From a virus, in IMG/VR virus record IMGVR_UViG_3300027759_000046, positions 62,001 through 126,000 of that record: 64,000 nt of DNA. One strand, given 5' to 3'. The notes beneath the pieces are model-generated. The model was not told where the DNA came from. It saw only the letters and a program-made list of their open reading frames with translations, and made no database searches. Positions 35,447-44,034 of this stretch are shown piece by piece. The translations under genes were made by a program, and so were the position numbers. Each line of letters begins with the position of its first letter. Position 1 is the stretch's first letter.

Positions 35447-36097
35447 ATGGCAATTAAACTCCTAGAAGACTACGTTCAAACTGGAATAGTTAAAGATTTT
35501 CAGTCACCTGTTCCAAATTACCGATTTGACTCAGAGGGAGTTCCCTATAATTTTAGGGCTCTTGCTCCAGGCCACATTTACACGTTCGTTTCACTAAGAG
35601 AGCGCGGGTCAGACAGCTTACCAAGCCTAGACGAATACCAAACAAATCCGACTCCGGGTAAAAAGCCGTATTTTGATAACCGGCCAATCTTTTTATCACT
35701 AGGTCAAGAAGGTCCAATGGAAATTGGGCTAAACTTAAAAATGATGCCTGATCAGCTCAGGAAAAATTTCATTCGAGTTTACTTAAAGAACAATGTGTTG
35801 CCAGTTATTGAAAACTTAACTGACGATAAGGGAAACTTGATTGAAATTACCCAAAGGTTAAGATCTCCAGAAATTAAAAAATTACTCCAAATGGACCGAC
35901 GTTACGTTAGATTGGCTGGCGACCTATCAAGCTTTAATTTTGAGTTCCTGGTTGATAAATATAACAGAGAAGAGATGAGATTCTTAAAAATGATTGACTG
36001 GCCGGACGTTCCAAAACTTGGTGAATCCAATTACGTCCAGGACAAGACAATTGTTTCAAAGACTCCAATTTCGTACTTTTTAACAAAATTTACATAA
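35447..36097 (+). CDS. Conserved T4-like virion protein, function uncertain
   Basis: The 216-residue protein contains NRPIFLSLG and MEIGLNLKMMPDQLRKNFI, a pattern found in a conserved structural protein of marine T4-like phages. It lies between gp4 and the portal. No enzyme motif. It may be a neck, tail or baseplate part. Confidence 0.6.
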   Translation: MAIKLLEDYVQTGIVKDFQSPVPNYRFDSEGVPYNFRALAPGHIYTFVSLRERGSDSLPSLDEYQTNPTPGKKPYFDNRPIFLSLGQEGPMEIGLNLKMMPDQLRKNFIRVYLKNNVLPVIENLTDDKGNLIEITQRLRSPEIKKLLQMDRRYVRLAGDLSSFNFEFLVDKYNREEMRFLKMIDWPDVPKLGESNYVQDKTIVSKTPISYFLTKFT

Positions 36098-36104
36098 CAT
36101 ATAA

Positions 36105-37793
36105 ATGGCAGGATTCTTAGACAGTAACCCAATGAGATCATTAAGATCTAGACTCACTGAATTGAGCAAATTTGGGCAGAAATATGACGATCTACTCGTT
36201 AAAAACTCACAAGCAATCGGTTTTATTGAGGGTCAAATGCAACAAGCCGGTTCAGGATTAGGTAGCGATCTAATGAGAGCTACTCTGGCCTTATCTGATA
36301 CAACATCAGCTCTAAAGACCAAATCTATTGCATTCTTTCAAATGGATTACGTGTCCAAACGAGAAAGACTTCGTGATATTGCATCAAACGGCGAAATTGA
36401 ATTTGTACTTGAGACTATTACTGACGACAGTATCGTATTTGATGATGATAACCGCTTTTGTTACGCAAATGACCTAGTCGGAGAAATTCAGTACATGGGT
36501 CAAAACAAGAAACAACGACTTGAATTTCAAGAAAAGGTTCTAAACAAATATCAAGATACTTTTCAAAATATCTACAGTAAATGGGGCTTTGATCAAGGAA
36601 TTTCAGCATGGCAGTACTTCTATCAATGGTTAATTGAAGGTCACTTGGCCTTTGAGATAATTTACGATGACTTGTTAAAACCTACTCAGATTATCGGCTT
36701 TAAAGAATTGGATCCAGCGACTCTCTATCCAGAGATGAAGAAAGATGCAGGTGGATCATTAGTTCTACAATGGCAACAAAAAGATCCTCTGTCTAAAACA
36801 ACTAGAACTTTATCAGATTCTCAAATCATCTATATTTCATACTCAAATCACATGAGAACCAAACGAGTTAGTTTCGTTGAGAGACTTGTTCGTTCATTTA
36901 ATATGTTGAGAATCATTGAACACTCTAAAGTTATTTGGCACACAATGCACGCACCAATTCGTCTTGTTACAACTGTACCAATCGGAACCAAGTCAATGCA
37001 AAAGGCAAAGGAAGACGTTAGGGAATTTACCAATACTCTTAAGGAAGATATTTCATTTGATGGAGACTCTGGTGAATTAAAAGTTGACGGAAAGCCAAAT
37101 ATCTTGTTCTATAAGAATTATGTTGTTCCAGTAAATGATCAACAGCAACAGGTTAAAATTGAGCCATTGGAATACTCTGGACCAAACTTAGCCGGTTCAG
37201 AATTATTGAAATACTTCCATGAGAAGTTAAAAATGGACTCTAAAATTCCTGGGACCAGATTTGGTGAAGGTGGTGGAGCATTCACACTTAACGCAGAAGG
37301 TATTTCAAGAGAAGAGATTCGATATAATAAATTCATTCAACGTTTACGTTCAGCATTCAAAGAGTTAATCACAAAGCCTCTTTACTTGCAAATGTGCTTA
37401 GACATGAAAGAATTACAAAACGATCCTAAATTCGCAAACGCAGTCGGTCTTAACTGGTACGATGATAACGTATTTGAAGAACTTAAAGATCAAGATCTTA
37501 TTAACAAACGTCTTGCTACAGTTAACGCTCTTAAAGCAGTTGTTGATGATGCAAATAAACCATACTTCTCAACAGAATTCTTGATTCGTGAGTACTTAAA
37601 AATGAGCGATGAAGATATCCAAAAGAATAAGGATTATCAAGCGGTTCAGATGGGAGAAGCTGAAGAGGCTAAGGGCGGAGCCGGTGGAGCCGGTGCTCCT
37701 GGCGGAGGTGGTGGAGCTGCTGCTCCTGGCGCGCCCGGTGAGGAAGGCGGCGGAGAATTTAAGACAGAATTAGGAGCCAAAGGCCAACTTTAA
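36105..37793 (+). CDS. 20: Portal protein, gp20-like
   Basis: The 562-residue protein (T4 gp20: 524) has the gp20 core: FYQWLIEGHLAFEIIYDD, IGFKELDPATLYPE, QIIYISYSNHM, IWHTMHAPIRLVTTVPIGT, and GISREEIRYNKFIQRLRSAF near residue 405. It forms the dodecameric DNA gate at the capsid vertex. The last 45 residues are a Gly/Ala/Pro-rich tail not typical of T4. The ATG lies in CATATAAATGG, which resembles the late core but leaves no room for a leader, so expression from the promoter before gp4 is more likely. Confidence 0.93.
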   Translation: MAGFLDSNPMRSLRSRLTELSKFGQKYDDLLVKNSQAIGFIEGQMQQAGSGLGSDLMRATLALSDTTSALKTKSIAFFQMDYVSKRERLRDIASNGEIEFVLETITDDSIVFDDDNRFCYANDLVGEIQYMGQNKKQRLEFQEKVLNKYQDTFQNIYSKWGFDQGISAWQYFYQWLIEGHLAFEIIYDDLLKPTQIIGFKELDPATLYPEMKKDAGGSLVLQWQQKDPLSKTTRTLSDSQIIYISYSNHMRTKRVSFVERLVRSFNMLRIIEHSKVIWHTMHAPIRLVTTVPIGTKSMQKAKEDVREFTNTLKEDISFDGDSGELKVDGKPNILFYKNYVVPVNDQQQQVKIEPLEYSGPNLAGSELLKYFHEKLKMDSKIPGTRFGEGGGAFTLNAEGISREEIRYNKFIQRLRSAFKELITKPLYLQMCLDMKELQNDPKFANAVGLNWYDDNVFEELKDQDLINKRLATVNALKAVVDDANKPYFSTEFLIREYLKMSDEDIQKNKDYQAVQMGEAEEAKGGAGGAGAPGGGGGAAAPGAPGEEGGGEFKTELGAKGQL

Positions 37794-37819
37794 TAGTATA
37801 AGATCTAAAAACCTATTGC

Positions 37820-38920
37820 ATGGAGTCAACAATCTTTACGATTGACGCATACTTATCAAATCAAGAAAGAGCCGATGTTTGTCAGAATTTAATTCAACAA
37901 ATTCGTAAGCTCTACCCAACACATAAGATCCTACTTATAAACAAGTATCACAGTGCTTGGGGTCTTGATGCACAAGTTGATCATTATTACTATTACGGTG
38001 AAGGCTTCATGGTAGGCTATCCACCTGAGCGTATCTTATCCTCTGGTAAATATGAGATGCCGTATACTTATGTCAAGACTCATTACGGCACCTTTGAAAA
38101 TTGGTTTCCACTAGTTAATGTAACTGACCACGTCGCCGGTATATTTAATAGTTTTATTATCTCAGCCAGACTTGCTAAAATGTTGGGCTTTGATAAAATT
38201 GTCAAAATTGAATATGATACTATTTTTGACGAAACCGAATTCATAAATCTACAATCAGACATTGCTTGTTTCGAAGATTACTTGTTCTACGGAACTCGCA
38301 AAGAAGGCGAATGGGCCCAACCTCATCAATACTTAGTAGACGTTCACATTATTGGATATTCAGCAAAGCTCTTTGATTCTTATGGGCTTGTTAAAAACGA
38401 TGATGATTATTGGAATCTATGCGAGCGTATCAATTACTATGGCAAATGGATTGAATACATCATACCTGCCGTAGTTGAAGAGCGAAAGGCCTTAACTCCA
38501 GTAATTGGTACTGCAATTCCAGGTAAATTTAATACTCTATTTGAACACACTCAGTTTGATGTAATTAATTCTCCAAGTGAGTGGTCTAATGTTTGGAAGC
38601 ACGTTCCAAAATTATGTAAAGCGGCAAACTCAATCGGCCCTATTGAAAATTTACTTGTAATATTCTATTGGAACAATAATGAATCTGGTGTAATCAAGAC
38701 AAGATGTGTAGTGCAAGACGTAGATACTGACAAGGTAATCTATGAAAAGGAAATTGACCTATTAGCTAAGGCAAATTGGCTATTTGATTCAATTAATCTA
38801 ATTAGACCAGTTAAGGTTACTACATGGACTACGACCGGCGACGAAACTTTTACGCAAACTCAAGTAATAGAGCTAAGCGACTTGCAAAATCTCGCACCAA
38901 GATTTTTATTCAATGACTAG
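37820..38920 (+). CDS. Probable glycosyltransferase
   Basis: The 366-residue protein shows a GT-A-like N-terminal half with KILLINKY and FDKIVKIEYDTIFDE, a DxD-type site near residue 135. The C-terminal quarter is a beta domain (VIFYWNNNESGVIKTRCVVQ). It starts a second sugar cassette placed between portal and gp25. Exact family not recognised. Confidence 0.6.
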   Translation: MESTIFTIDAYLSNQERADVCQNLIQQIRKLYPTHKILLINKYHSAWGLDAQVDHYYYYGEGFMVGYPPERILSSGKYEMPYTYVKTHYGTFENWFPLVNVTDHVAGIFNSFIISARLAKMLGFDKIVKIEYDTIFDETEFINLQSDIACFEDYLFYGTRKEGEWAQPHQYLVDVHIIGYSAKLFDSYGLVKNDDDYWNLCERINYYGKWIEYIIPAVVEERKALTPVIGTAIPGKFNTLFEHTQFDVINSPSEWSNVWKHVPKLCKAANSIGPIENLLVIFYWNNNESGVIKTRCVVQDVDTDKVIYEKEIDLLAKANWLFDSINLIRPVKVTTWTTTGDETFTQTQVIELSDLQNLAPRFLFND

Positions 38921-39368
38921 ACCATACATAATATCACATAGAGGTAATCTAAGCGGCCGAATTCCAGAAAGAGAAAACACGCTAGACTATATTGACGAAG
39001 CGATCGCAGAAGGTTTCGATGTTGAAATCGACCTATGGTTCCATGATAGTAAATTCTTCTTGGGTCATGATGGCCCTGAAACAGAAGTTCAGATGCAGCA
39101 ATTGATTGATAGATCCTTTAATTTATGGGTTCACGCAAAAAATCTAGATGTCGTAACTTATCTGCTTCAAACTGAACTTCATTGGTTCTGGCATGATAAG
39201 GACACCATGACTCTAACTAGCGAAGGAATTCCATGGGCTCAACCTGGTCAATTTGTACCAAACGGAATAACCGTTGAGTTTGAAATCATAAATATTCCAT
39301 CATACGCACTAGGGGTATGTACTGATAATCCAATTGACTACAAAAATACTATAAAACATGAAGATTAA
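38913..39368 (+). CDS. Glycerophosphodiester phosphodiesterase-like protein
   Basis: The 151 residues begin IISHRGN...ENTLDYIDEAIAEGFDVEIDLWFHDSKFFLGHD, split here by dots, which is the HRG, ExD and HD arrangement of GDPD metal and catalytic residues. It is shorter than usual GDPD enzymes (about 240), so part of the barrel is missing. A small phage branch of the family with lipid or teichoic-type phosphodiester substrates is possible. It overlaps both neighbours. Confidence 0.7.
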   Translation: MTRPYIISHRGNLSGRIPERENTLDYIDEAIAEGFDVEIDLWFHDSKFFLGHDGPETEVQMQQLIDRSFNLWVHAKNLDVVTYLLQTELHWFWHDKDTMTLTSEGIPWAQPGQFVPNGITVEFEIINIPSYALGVCTDNPIDYKNTIKHED

Positions 39369-40464
39369 TATCCTAATTCCAATGGCAGGTCTTGGTACCA
39401 GATTTAAAAACGAGGGATTCGACCTACCCAAGCCTCTAATCGAAGTCAATGGCAAAACTCTAATTGAACATTCAGTTAGCACACTAGGCATTGAAGGCCA
39501 ATACATATTCATTACTCGTCAATACGATGACCAGACTCACAATGCGCTATTATCGGCTAAGCTAAAACAACTGTATCCGACATCAGTTGAAATTACCTTA
39601 TCTGAACCGACTAGGGGATCAGTTGAGACCTGTTTAGCCGCTGCTAAATTGATCAATACAACAGATCCATTAATCATCACTAACTGTGATCAGATCACAG
39701 ACTGGGACGCAGCAGAGTTTTTGGAATTCGTTTCTCAAAGGTCAATCGCAGGAGCAATCGTTACCTACACTTCAAGCAATCCAAAGAATAGTTTTGCAGT
39801 AGTTGAATCCGGTCGAGTCGTTGAAGTTGTTGAGAAAAATCCAGTAACTGATATTGCTCTAATTGGTCTACACTATTGGAAACATGGAGAAGACTTTGTC
39901 AGAACCGCAAATGAACTAATGAAATCATTTGAAGATAACGGTCGACCTGAGTGCTACATTTCCGAGACATATAATTACCTTATTCAAGAGGGTCGATTAA
40001 TCAAGAACTTTCATATTGATGAAAACCAGTATATTTCATTGGGTACTCCATACGATCTAACAATTTACCAAGGAAAGGTTAAGGAATTTTATACGGATAA
40101 ACCTAAAACACTCTTTTGCGATATTGACGGTACTCTACTAAAGCATGTACATAAATTTAGCGAGCTTATTGACACTGTTCCTAAATTGCTCGATGGAGTT
40201 AGAGAAAAAATTAATCAATGGGATTCTCAAGGCCACAAGATAATCTTGGTTACTGCACGTAAGGAATCAGCTCGTGAAATGACGGAAAAACATCTTAAAG
40301 ATTTGGGACTCTGTTGGGATCATCTAATCATGGGCGTAACAAGCGGTAATCGAATTCTAATAAACGATAAACTAAATAAAACAAATCCGGATCGAGCACA
40401 AGCAGTTAATGTTATAACTAACTCAGGCTTTGGCACAATCGACTGGGAAACATACGGACTATGA
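39358..40464 (+). CDS. Sugar nucleotidyltransferase fused to HAD phosphatase
   Basis: In this 368-residue protein, residues 1-230 form a nucleotidyltransferase with IPMAGLGTRF...PKPLIEVNGKTLI (signature GxGxRF and PKPL) and NCDQITDWD. Residues 240-368 form a HAD domain with TLFCDIDGTLL and VTARKESA. Such fusions activate a sugar phosphate and trim a phosphate in capsule synthesis. It is coupled to its neighbours by short overlaps. Confidence 0.82.
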   Translation: MKINILIPMAGLGTRFKNEGFDLPKPLIEVNGKTLIEHSVSTLGIEGQYIFITRQYDDQTHNALLSAKLKQLYPTSVEITLSEPTRGSVETCLAAAKLINTTDPLIITNCDQITDWDAAEFLEFVSQRSIAGAIVTYTSSNPKNSFAVVESGRVVEVVEKNPVTDIALIGLHYWKHGEDFVRTANELMKSFEDNGRPECYISETYNYLIQEGRLIKNFHIDENQYISLGTPYDLTIYQGKVKEFYTDKPKTLFCDIDGTLLKHVHKFSELIDTVPKLLDGVREKINQWDSQGHKIILVTARKESAREMTEKHLKDLGLCWDHLIMGVTSGNRILINDKLNKTNPDRAQAVNVITNSGFGTIDWETYGL

Positions 40465-41315
40465 AATTACCATTTATATTTACAGAAGACAAACATTTTT
40501 GGGAGGTTAAAAGCACACTTCGCGGAAAAATTGGTGAACTACTTAACATATTTCCAGAAAAAGAGTTACCTTTAAGAATAGACGTAGCTAGTTCAATCAC
40601 TGGCGAAGTTATGTATACCATGCAAGCTACCGAACACAGTTGGTTTGAAAAATACGACTTTTATTTTCAAGATATATTTGTCTATACTGCAAGCGACCAG
40701 CTTGTGTGGGAACAACGCTGGGATATACTTAAAGATCCAGCATATAGTCTCTTTTATCTCTTAAACTGTTTCAAAGATACTCGCGGTATTGTTATAGGAG
40801 CACATGACGGAAGATACGGAGAGTGGGTAACTTTAATAAAAGACAAAAGGCATAAAATTTTACTAGTTGAAGCTTCACAAGAGCAATTTGATTCATTGCA
40901 AAAGGGATATAATAAAAATACAAGCGTCACTCTTATGAAAAAATTGGTCACTACTGACGGTAAAACGGTGCCATTTTTTGAAGGCGGCAATGGATATGGT
41001 AATAGTGTCTATCGAGTGCATCTTGAAAATTATCTAAACGGCCAAGAAATCAGAGAAACTTTGACGGACTCAATTAGTATAGTAGACTTAATTGAAAACT
41101 TTTCAACTGAATTAGATTGGATTCATATTGATACTGAGGGATATGATGCAAAATTAATTCTTGCTCTTAAGGAAAGACGTGATCTACTACCTCGCCTAAT
41201 TGTTTTTGAAGACATTCACATACCTCTCGAAGAAAAACACGAATTGGAAAATTTCCTAGTTATTGAAGGCTACTCAATGCATTCATACGACGGTAATACT
41301 TTTTGCATAAGATGA
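40461..41315 (+). CDS. FkbM-like methyltransferase
   Basis: The 284-residue protein has an N-terminal beta extension of about 100 residues, then GIVIGAHDGRYGEWV (SAM loop), LLVEAS, and LDWIHIDTEGYDAKLI, the FkbM DxEG motif. It overlaps the preceding gene by 4 bases. Sugar O-methylation is likely. Confidence 0.78.
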   Translation: MKLPFIFTEDKHFWEVKSTLRGKIGELLNIFPEKELPLRIDVASSITGEVMYTMQATEHSWFEKYDFYFQDIFVYTASDQLVWEQRWDILKDPAYSLFYLLNCFKDTRGIVIGAHDGRYGEWVTLIKDKRHKILLVEASQEQFDSLQKGYNKNTSVTLMKKLVTTDGKTVPFFEGGNGYGNSVYRVHLENYLNGQEIRETLTDSISIVDLIENFSTELDWIHIDTEGYDAKLILALKERRDLLPRLIVFEDIHIPLEEKHELENFLVIEGYSMHSYDGNTFCIR

Positions 41316-41641
41316 TAGTAAATAGAATTGAAAACATGAAAGGCGGTTGGTTCGTTGGAAACTTTGAACCTAGTTGCCATAAGACTCCAAATTTTGAAGT
41401 CTCTTATAAAGTCCACGCTCAGAACGAGAACTGGCCAACTCACTATCATACTGAGATAACTGAAATAAATTTACTTGTTAGAGGAACCATGATTTTACAG
41501 GGCAAGACTCTGATTGCTGGTGATATTTTTACTCTGGAACCCTATGAGATTGCAGATCCAATTTTTACAACTGAATGCGAAATCGTCTGTGTCAAAACTG
41601 GATCAGTAAATGATAAAATATGCGTAATCAATGCAAACTAA
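41312..41641 (+). CDS. Cupin-fold protein
   Basis: The ATG at 41312 overlaps the upstream stop (ATGA), giving 109 residues; an in-frame TTG at 41303 is less likely. WPTHYHTEITEINLLVRGTM carries the HxH...E cupin metal motif 1. Members act as sugar isomerases or epimerases or as sensors. It sits inside the sugar cassette. Confidence 0.72.
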   Translation: MIVNRIENMKGGWFVGNFEPSCHKTPNFEVSYKVHAQNENWPTHYHTEITEINLLVRGTMILQGKTLIAGDIFTLEPYEIADPIFTTECEIVCVKTGSVNDKICVINAN

Positions 41642-42527
41642 AATAACCGTAATAGGCGGAGCTGGATTCATCGGATCACATCTTGTATCACTTCTGCTAG
41701 CAAATAATTATCAAGTAATAGTAATAGATGATCTTTCTACAGGATCACTGAGCAATCTTAAAAATGATCTAGCTAACCCTAACCTTTCGTGCTATAAACT
41801 TGATGTTAGTAAATCCGCTATTGCTCTAGCCTCTTTGATCGAAGGCTCATCTCACGTCTTTCACCTTGCTGCCAAGACCTCAGTTGAGGAATCCATGGCC
41901 AGCCCAGTGGAGTACTATACCTCAAATCTAATAAGCACAGCGGTTGTACTTGAGGCAATGAAGCGAGCTGATATCAAACACCTAATCTTTAGTTCAACCA
42001 GTGCAGTGTATGGAGATACTCAAACATTTCCAACTCACGAATACTGCGAACCGTATCCAATGTCTCCGTATGCCCTAAGTAAATTAATGGCCGAGAAATT
42101 ATGCGAACACTATACAACAATTTCAACCGTTTGTCTACGGTACTTTAACGTATATGGAGATCGACCAAACTTAACCGGTTCATATAAACCAGTGATGTCT
42201 GTGTTTCTAGAAAAGGCTAGATCTGGTGAACCGTTGCCCATCATAAATGGAGGTGCTCAGTCTAGAGACTTTATTGCAGTAGAAGACGTTGCTTTAGCAA
42301 ACTTTGCGGCCATGAAAATAGAGAAAGGCCATCATATCTTTAATGTCGGTACAGGCTTAGACATAAGCGTTAAGGAGATTGCTGATAAAATCTCAGAGAA
42401 TCAAATTGATGCAGGCAGTAGGATTGAACCGGCTAGATCTCTTGCAGATATCACTAAAATACAGGTAGAGTTAGGATGGAATCCTGTGCACAAATTCGAT
42501 GAGTGGATTAGTCCTCGTATATCGTAG
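41631..42527 (+). CDS. NAD-dependent nucleotide-sugar epimerase/dehydratase (GalE-like)
   Basis: The 298-residue SDR protein has the NAD loop GGAGFIGSH, DDLSTGS, the active-site pair in YPMSPYALSKLMAE (YxxxK) and RYFNVYGDRP. It fits UDP-glucose 4-epimerase and relatives. It ends the cassette and overlaps the convergent gp25 gene by 20 bases. Confidence 0.9.
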   Translation: MQTKITVIGGAGFIGSHLVSLLLANNYQVIVIDDLSTGSLSNLKNDLANPNLSCYKLDVSKSAIALASLIEGSSHVFHLAAKTSVEESMASPVEYYTSNLISTAVVLEAMKRADIKHLIFSSTSAVYGDTQTFPTHEYCEPYPMSPYALSKLMAEKLCEHYTTISTVCLRYFNVYGDRPNLTGSYKPVMSVFLEKARSGEPLPIINGGAQSRDFIAVEDVALANFAAMKIEKGHHIFNVGTGLDISVKEIADKISENQIDAGSRIEPARSLADITKIQVELGWNPVHKFDEWISPRIS

Positions 42528-42882
42528 CGAACGAACGACGCCCGTCAATTGAAATATCTAGACCCAATGCAGTTTTGTGAATGTCACCAATATCGTCTAG
42601 TGTAAACGCATTAGCCTTAACATTGTAAAGTTTAGACATCATTACGTAATTTTGAATTTGTAAATTTGCTTCAGCCTCAAGGTTTTCAAGAGGACCTCCT
42701 TCAAATTCAAATAGGTATTTTGTAACATCAAGCCCATATTCTGGCTCACCCAGTACTTCTCCCTTTTTGGTTAACAGTGTCATTCTGATCTGTTCAATAG
42801 TATTCTCAATATTGCCAGATTCGGAAATCTTTTCCGGAATGTAATTCGGATCGCCTGGTGCTCTGAAATAGAAATCTATCAT
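42508..42882 (-). CDS. 25: Baseplate wedge protein, gp25-like
   Basis: The 124-residue protein has the GPW/gp25 signature: NIENTIEQIRMTLLTKKGEVLGEPEYGLDVTKYLFE, split here as IRMTLLT, GEVLGEPEYG and KYLFE. Length matches T4 gp25 (132). It triggers sheath assembly in the wedge. The EPxYG motif is intact. Confidence 0.92.
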   Translation of the reverse strand: MIDFYFRAPGDPNYIPEKISESGNIENTIEQIRMTLLTKKGEVLGEPEYGLDVTKYLFEFEGGPLENLEAEANLQIQNYVMMSKLYNVKANAFTLDDIGDIHKTALGLDISIDGRRSFATIYED

Positions 42883-42884
42883 AA

Positions 42885-43619
42885 TTAGAAATTGACTAGG
42901 AACATCCAGTCAGCTGAATTTTCGCCTTTCATCATTTCCATTACGGTAGTAAGCTCTGCTTCTGCTTTCGTAACTAATGACGTGTAGTTTGGTTTTACTC
43001 CACCCGGTAGGTTAAAATCAAATGAAGTTAATAAATCACCCAATCTGATTTTTGCTTTAGCTCTGACGTATCTTTGAAATAATTCGTCCTCGTAAAGATC
43101 TTCAGCTGGTATTTTCTTTGCAACTTGTGCAACGACTGGAGTAGAAGGATTTCTACCCATTATTGTAAGCTTATGAGTATTCTTATTGTAATCGTACGCT
43201 AGAGTATCAATCGTAAAATTCTTTGCAATATCCAGGAATGAGAATAGGACGGTTCGGTACATAAGAGATTCTCCAATAAACGGAGTCAAGAAAATCTCAG
43301 ATCCAATAAACTTGTTATCTGCAAAATCTTTATCAATTGTTCCAAACATTGATCCGCCCTTTGCCTCTTTTACTTGATGAACGAATTGAACGCAATCTGG
43401 CATTTGAATCGTTCTCTCCTTTTTGAATAGTGGATTCGAAAATATTGTAAGAGGTAATAGCAAGTACCTAGGCTCAATCGCATGTCTCCAGTTATCGTAG
43501 AAATATCTTTCCGCAATAGTAATGATACGTACGATTTCCTGTTCCGGAATTGAATACGGTAAGGCCTTTGCAAAAGTTAGTTCGTTTTGAATATCAAGTA
43601 TTAGTTCAGCTTGAGTCAT
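42885..43619 (-). CDS. Virion structural protein, neck or baseplate
   Basis: The 244-residue protein is mixed alpha/beta, with no known motif. It lies 2 bases before gp25 in the same unit. Size is near T4 gp14 (256) but I see no convincing match. The C terminus is helical and acidic. Confidence 0.55.
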   Translation of the reverse strand: MTQAELILDIQNELTFAKALPYSIPEQEIVRIITIAERYFYDNWRHAIEPRYLLLPLTIFSNPLFKKERTIQMPDCVQFVHQVKEAKGGSMFGTIDKDFADNKFIGSEIFLTPFIGESLMYRTVLFSFLDIAKNFTIDTLAYDYNKNTHKLTIMGRNPSTPVVAQVAKKIPAEDLYEDELFQRYVRAKAKIRLGDLLTSFDFNLPGGVKPNYTSLVTKAEAELTTVMEMMKGENSADWMFLVNF

Positions 43620-43634
43620 TTAATTTTGCTAATT

Positions 43635-44015
43635 TTAAACTGCTTTTTGTGCAGTCTGTGCATCAGTTGTTTTCTGAGCATCCATTTTCTTAGATAGGTC
43701 TAATAATTTACTATCTAAATCTAGTTTCTTAGCATCGTAGTCAACCGCTTTTGGGTCCAGTTTCTTAAGTTCAGCATTAAGCTTATCAACTTCAACTTGT
43801 ATAGCTAAAGAGGCTGTAGATTCATCAACTTTCACAGTTTTTGAATAATCAGGCTCATTTGTATCTAACGGAGTTAAATCAGCTTTCTTTACTTGATCAA
43901 TTGTTTTCTCCTTTTTTACTGGATCTGCTGGTTTTACTGCTAATGCATGCTTCTTAGGCTCAACTAGAGTATTGCCATTTTTAAATTCGTCGAACTTTAA
44001 AAGTCTATTCTTCAT
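43635..44015 (-). CDS. Lys/Asp-rich protein with capsid-targeting-like N terminus
   Basis: The 126-residue protein opens MKNRLLKFDEFKNGN and continues as a low-complexity, charged chain with a coiled-coil second half. It has no known domain. A late promoter lies 21 bases upstream (44036-44044). The tag fits the set of head-directed proteins, though no [IL]xE site is evident near it. Confidence 0.6.
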   Translation of the reverse strand: MKNRLLKFDEFKNGNTLVEPKKHALAVKPADPVKKEKTIDQVKKADLTPLDTNEPDYSKTVKVDESTASLAIQVEVDKLNAELKKLDPKAVDYDAKKLDLDSKLLDLSKKMDAQKTTDAQTAQKAV

Positions 44016-44034
44016 TTAGTGTAATATCTTTTTA

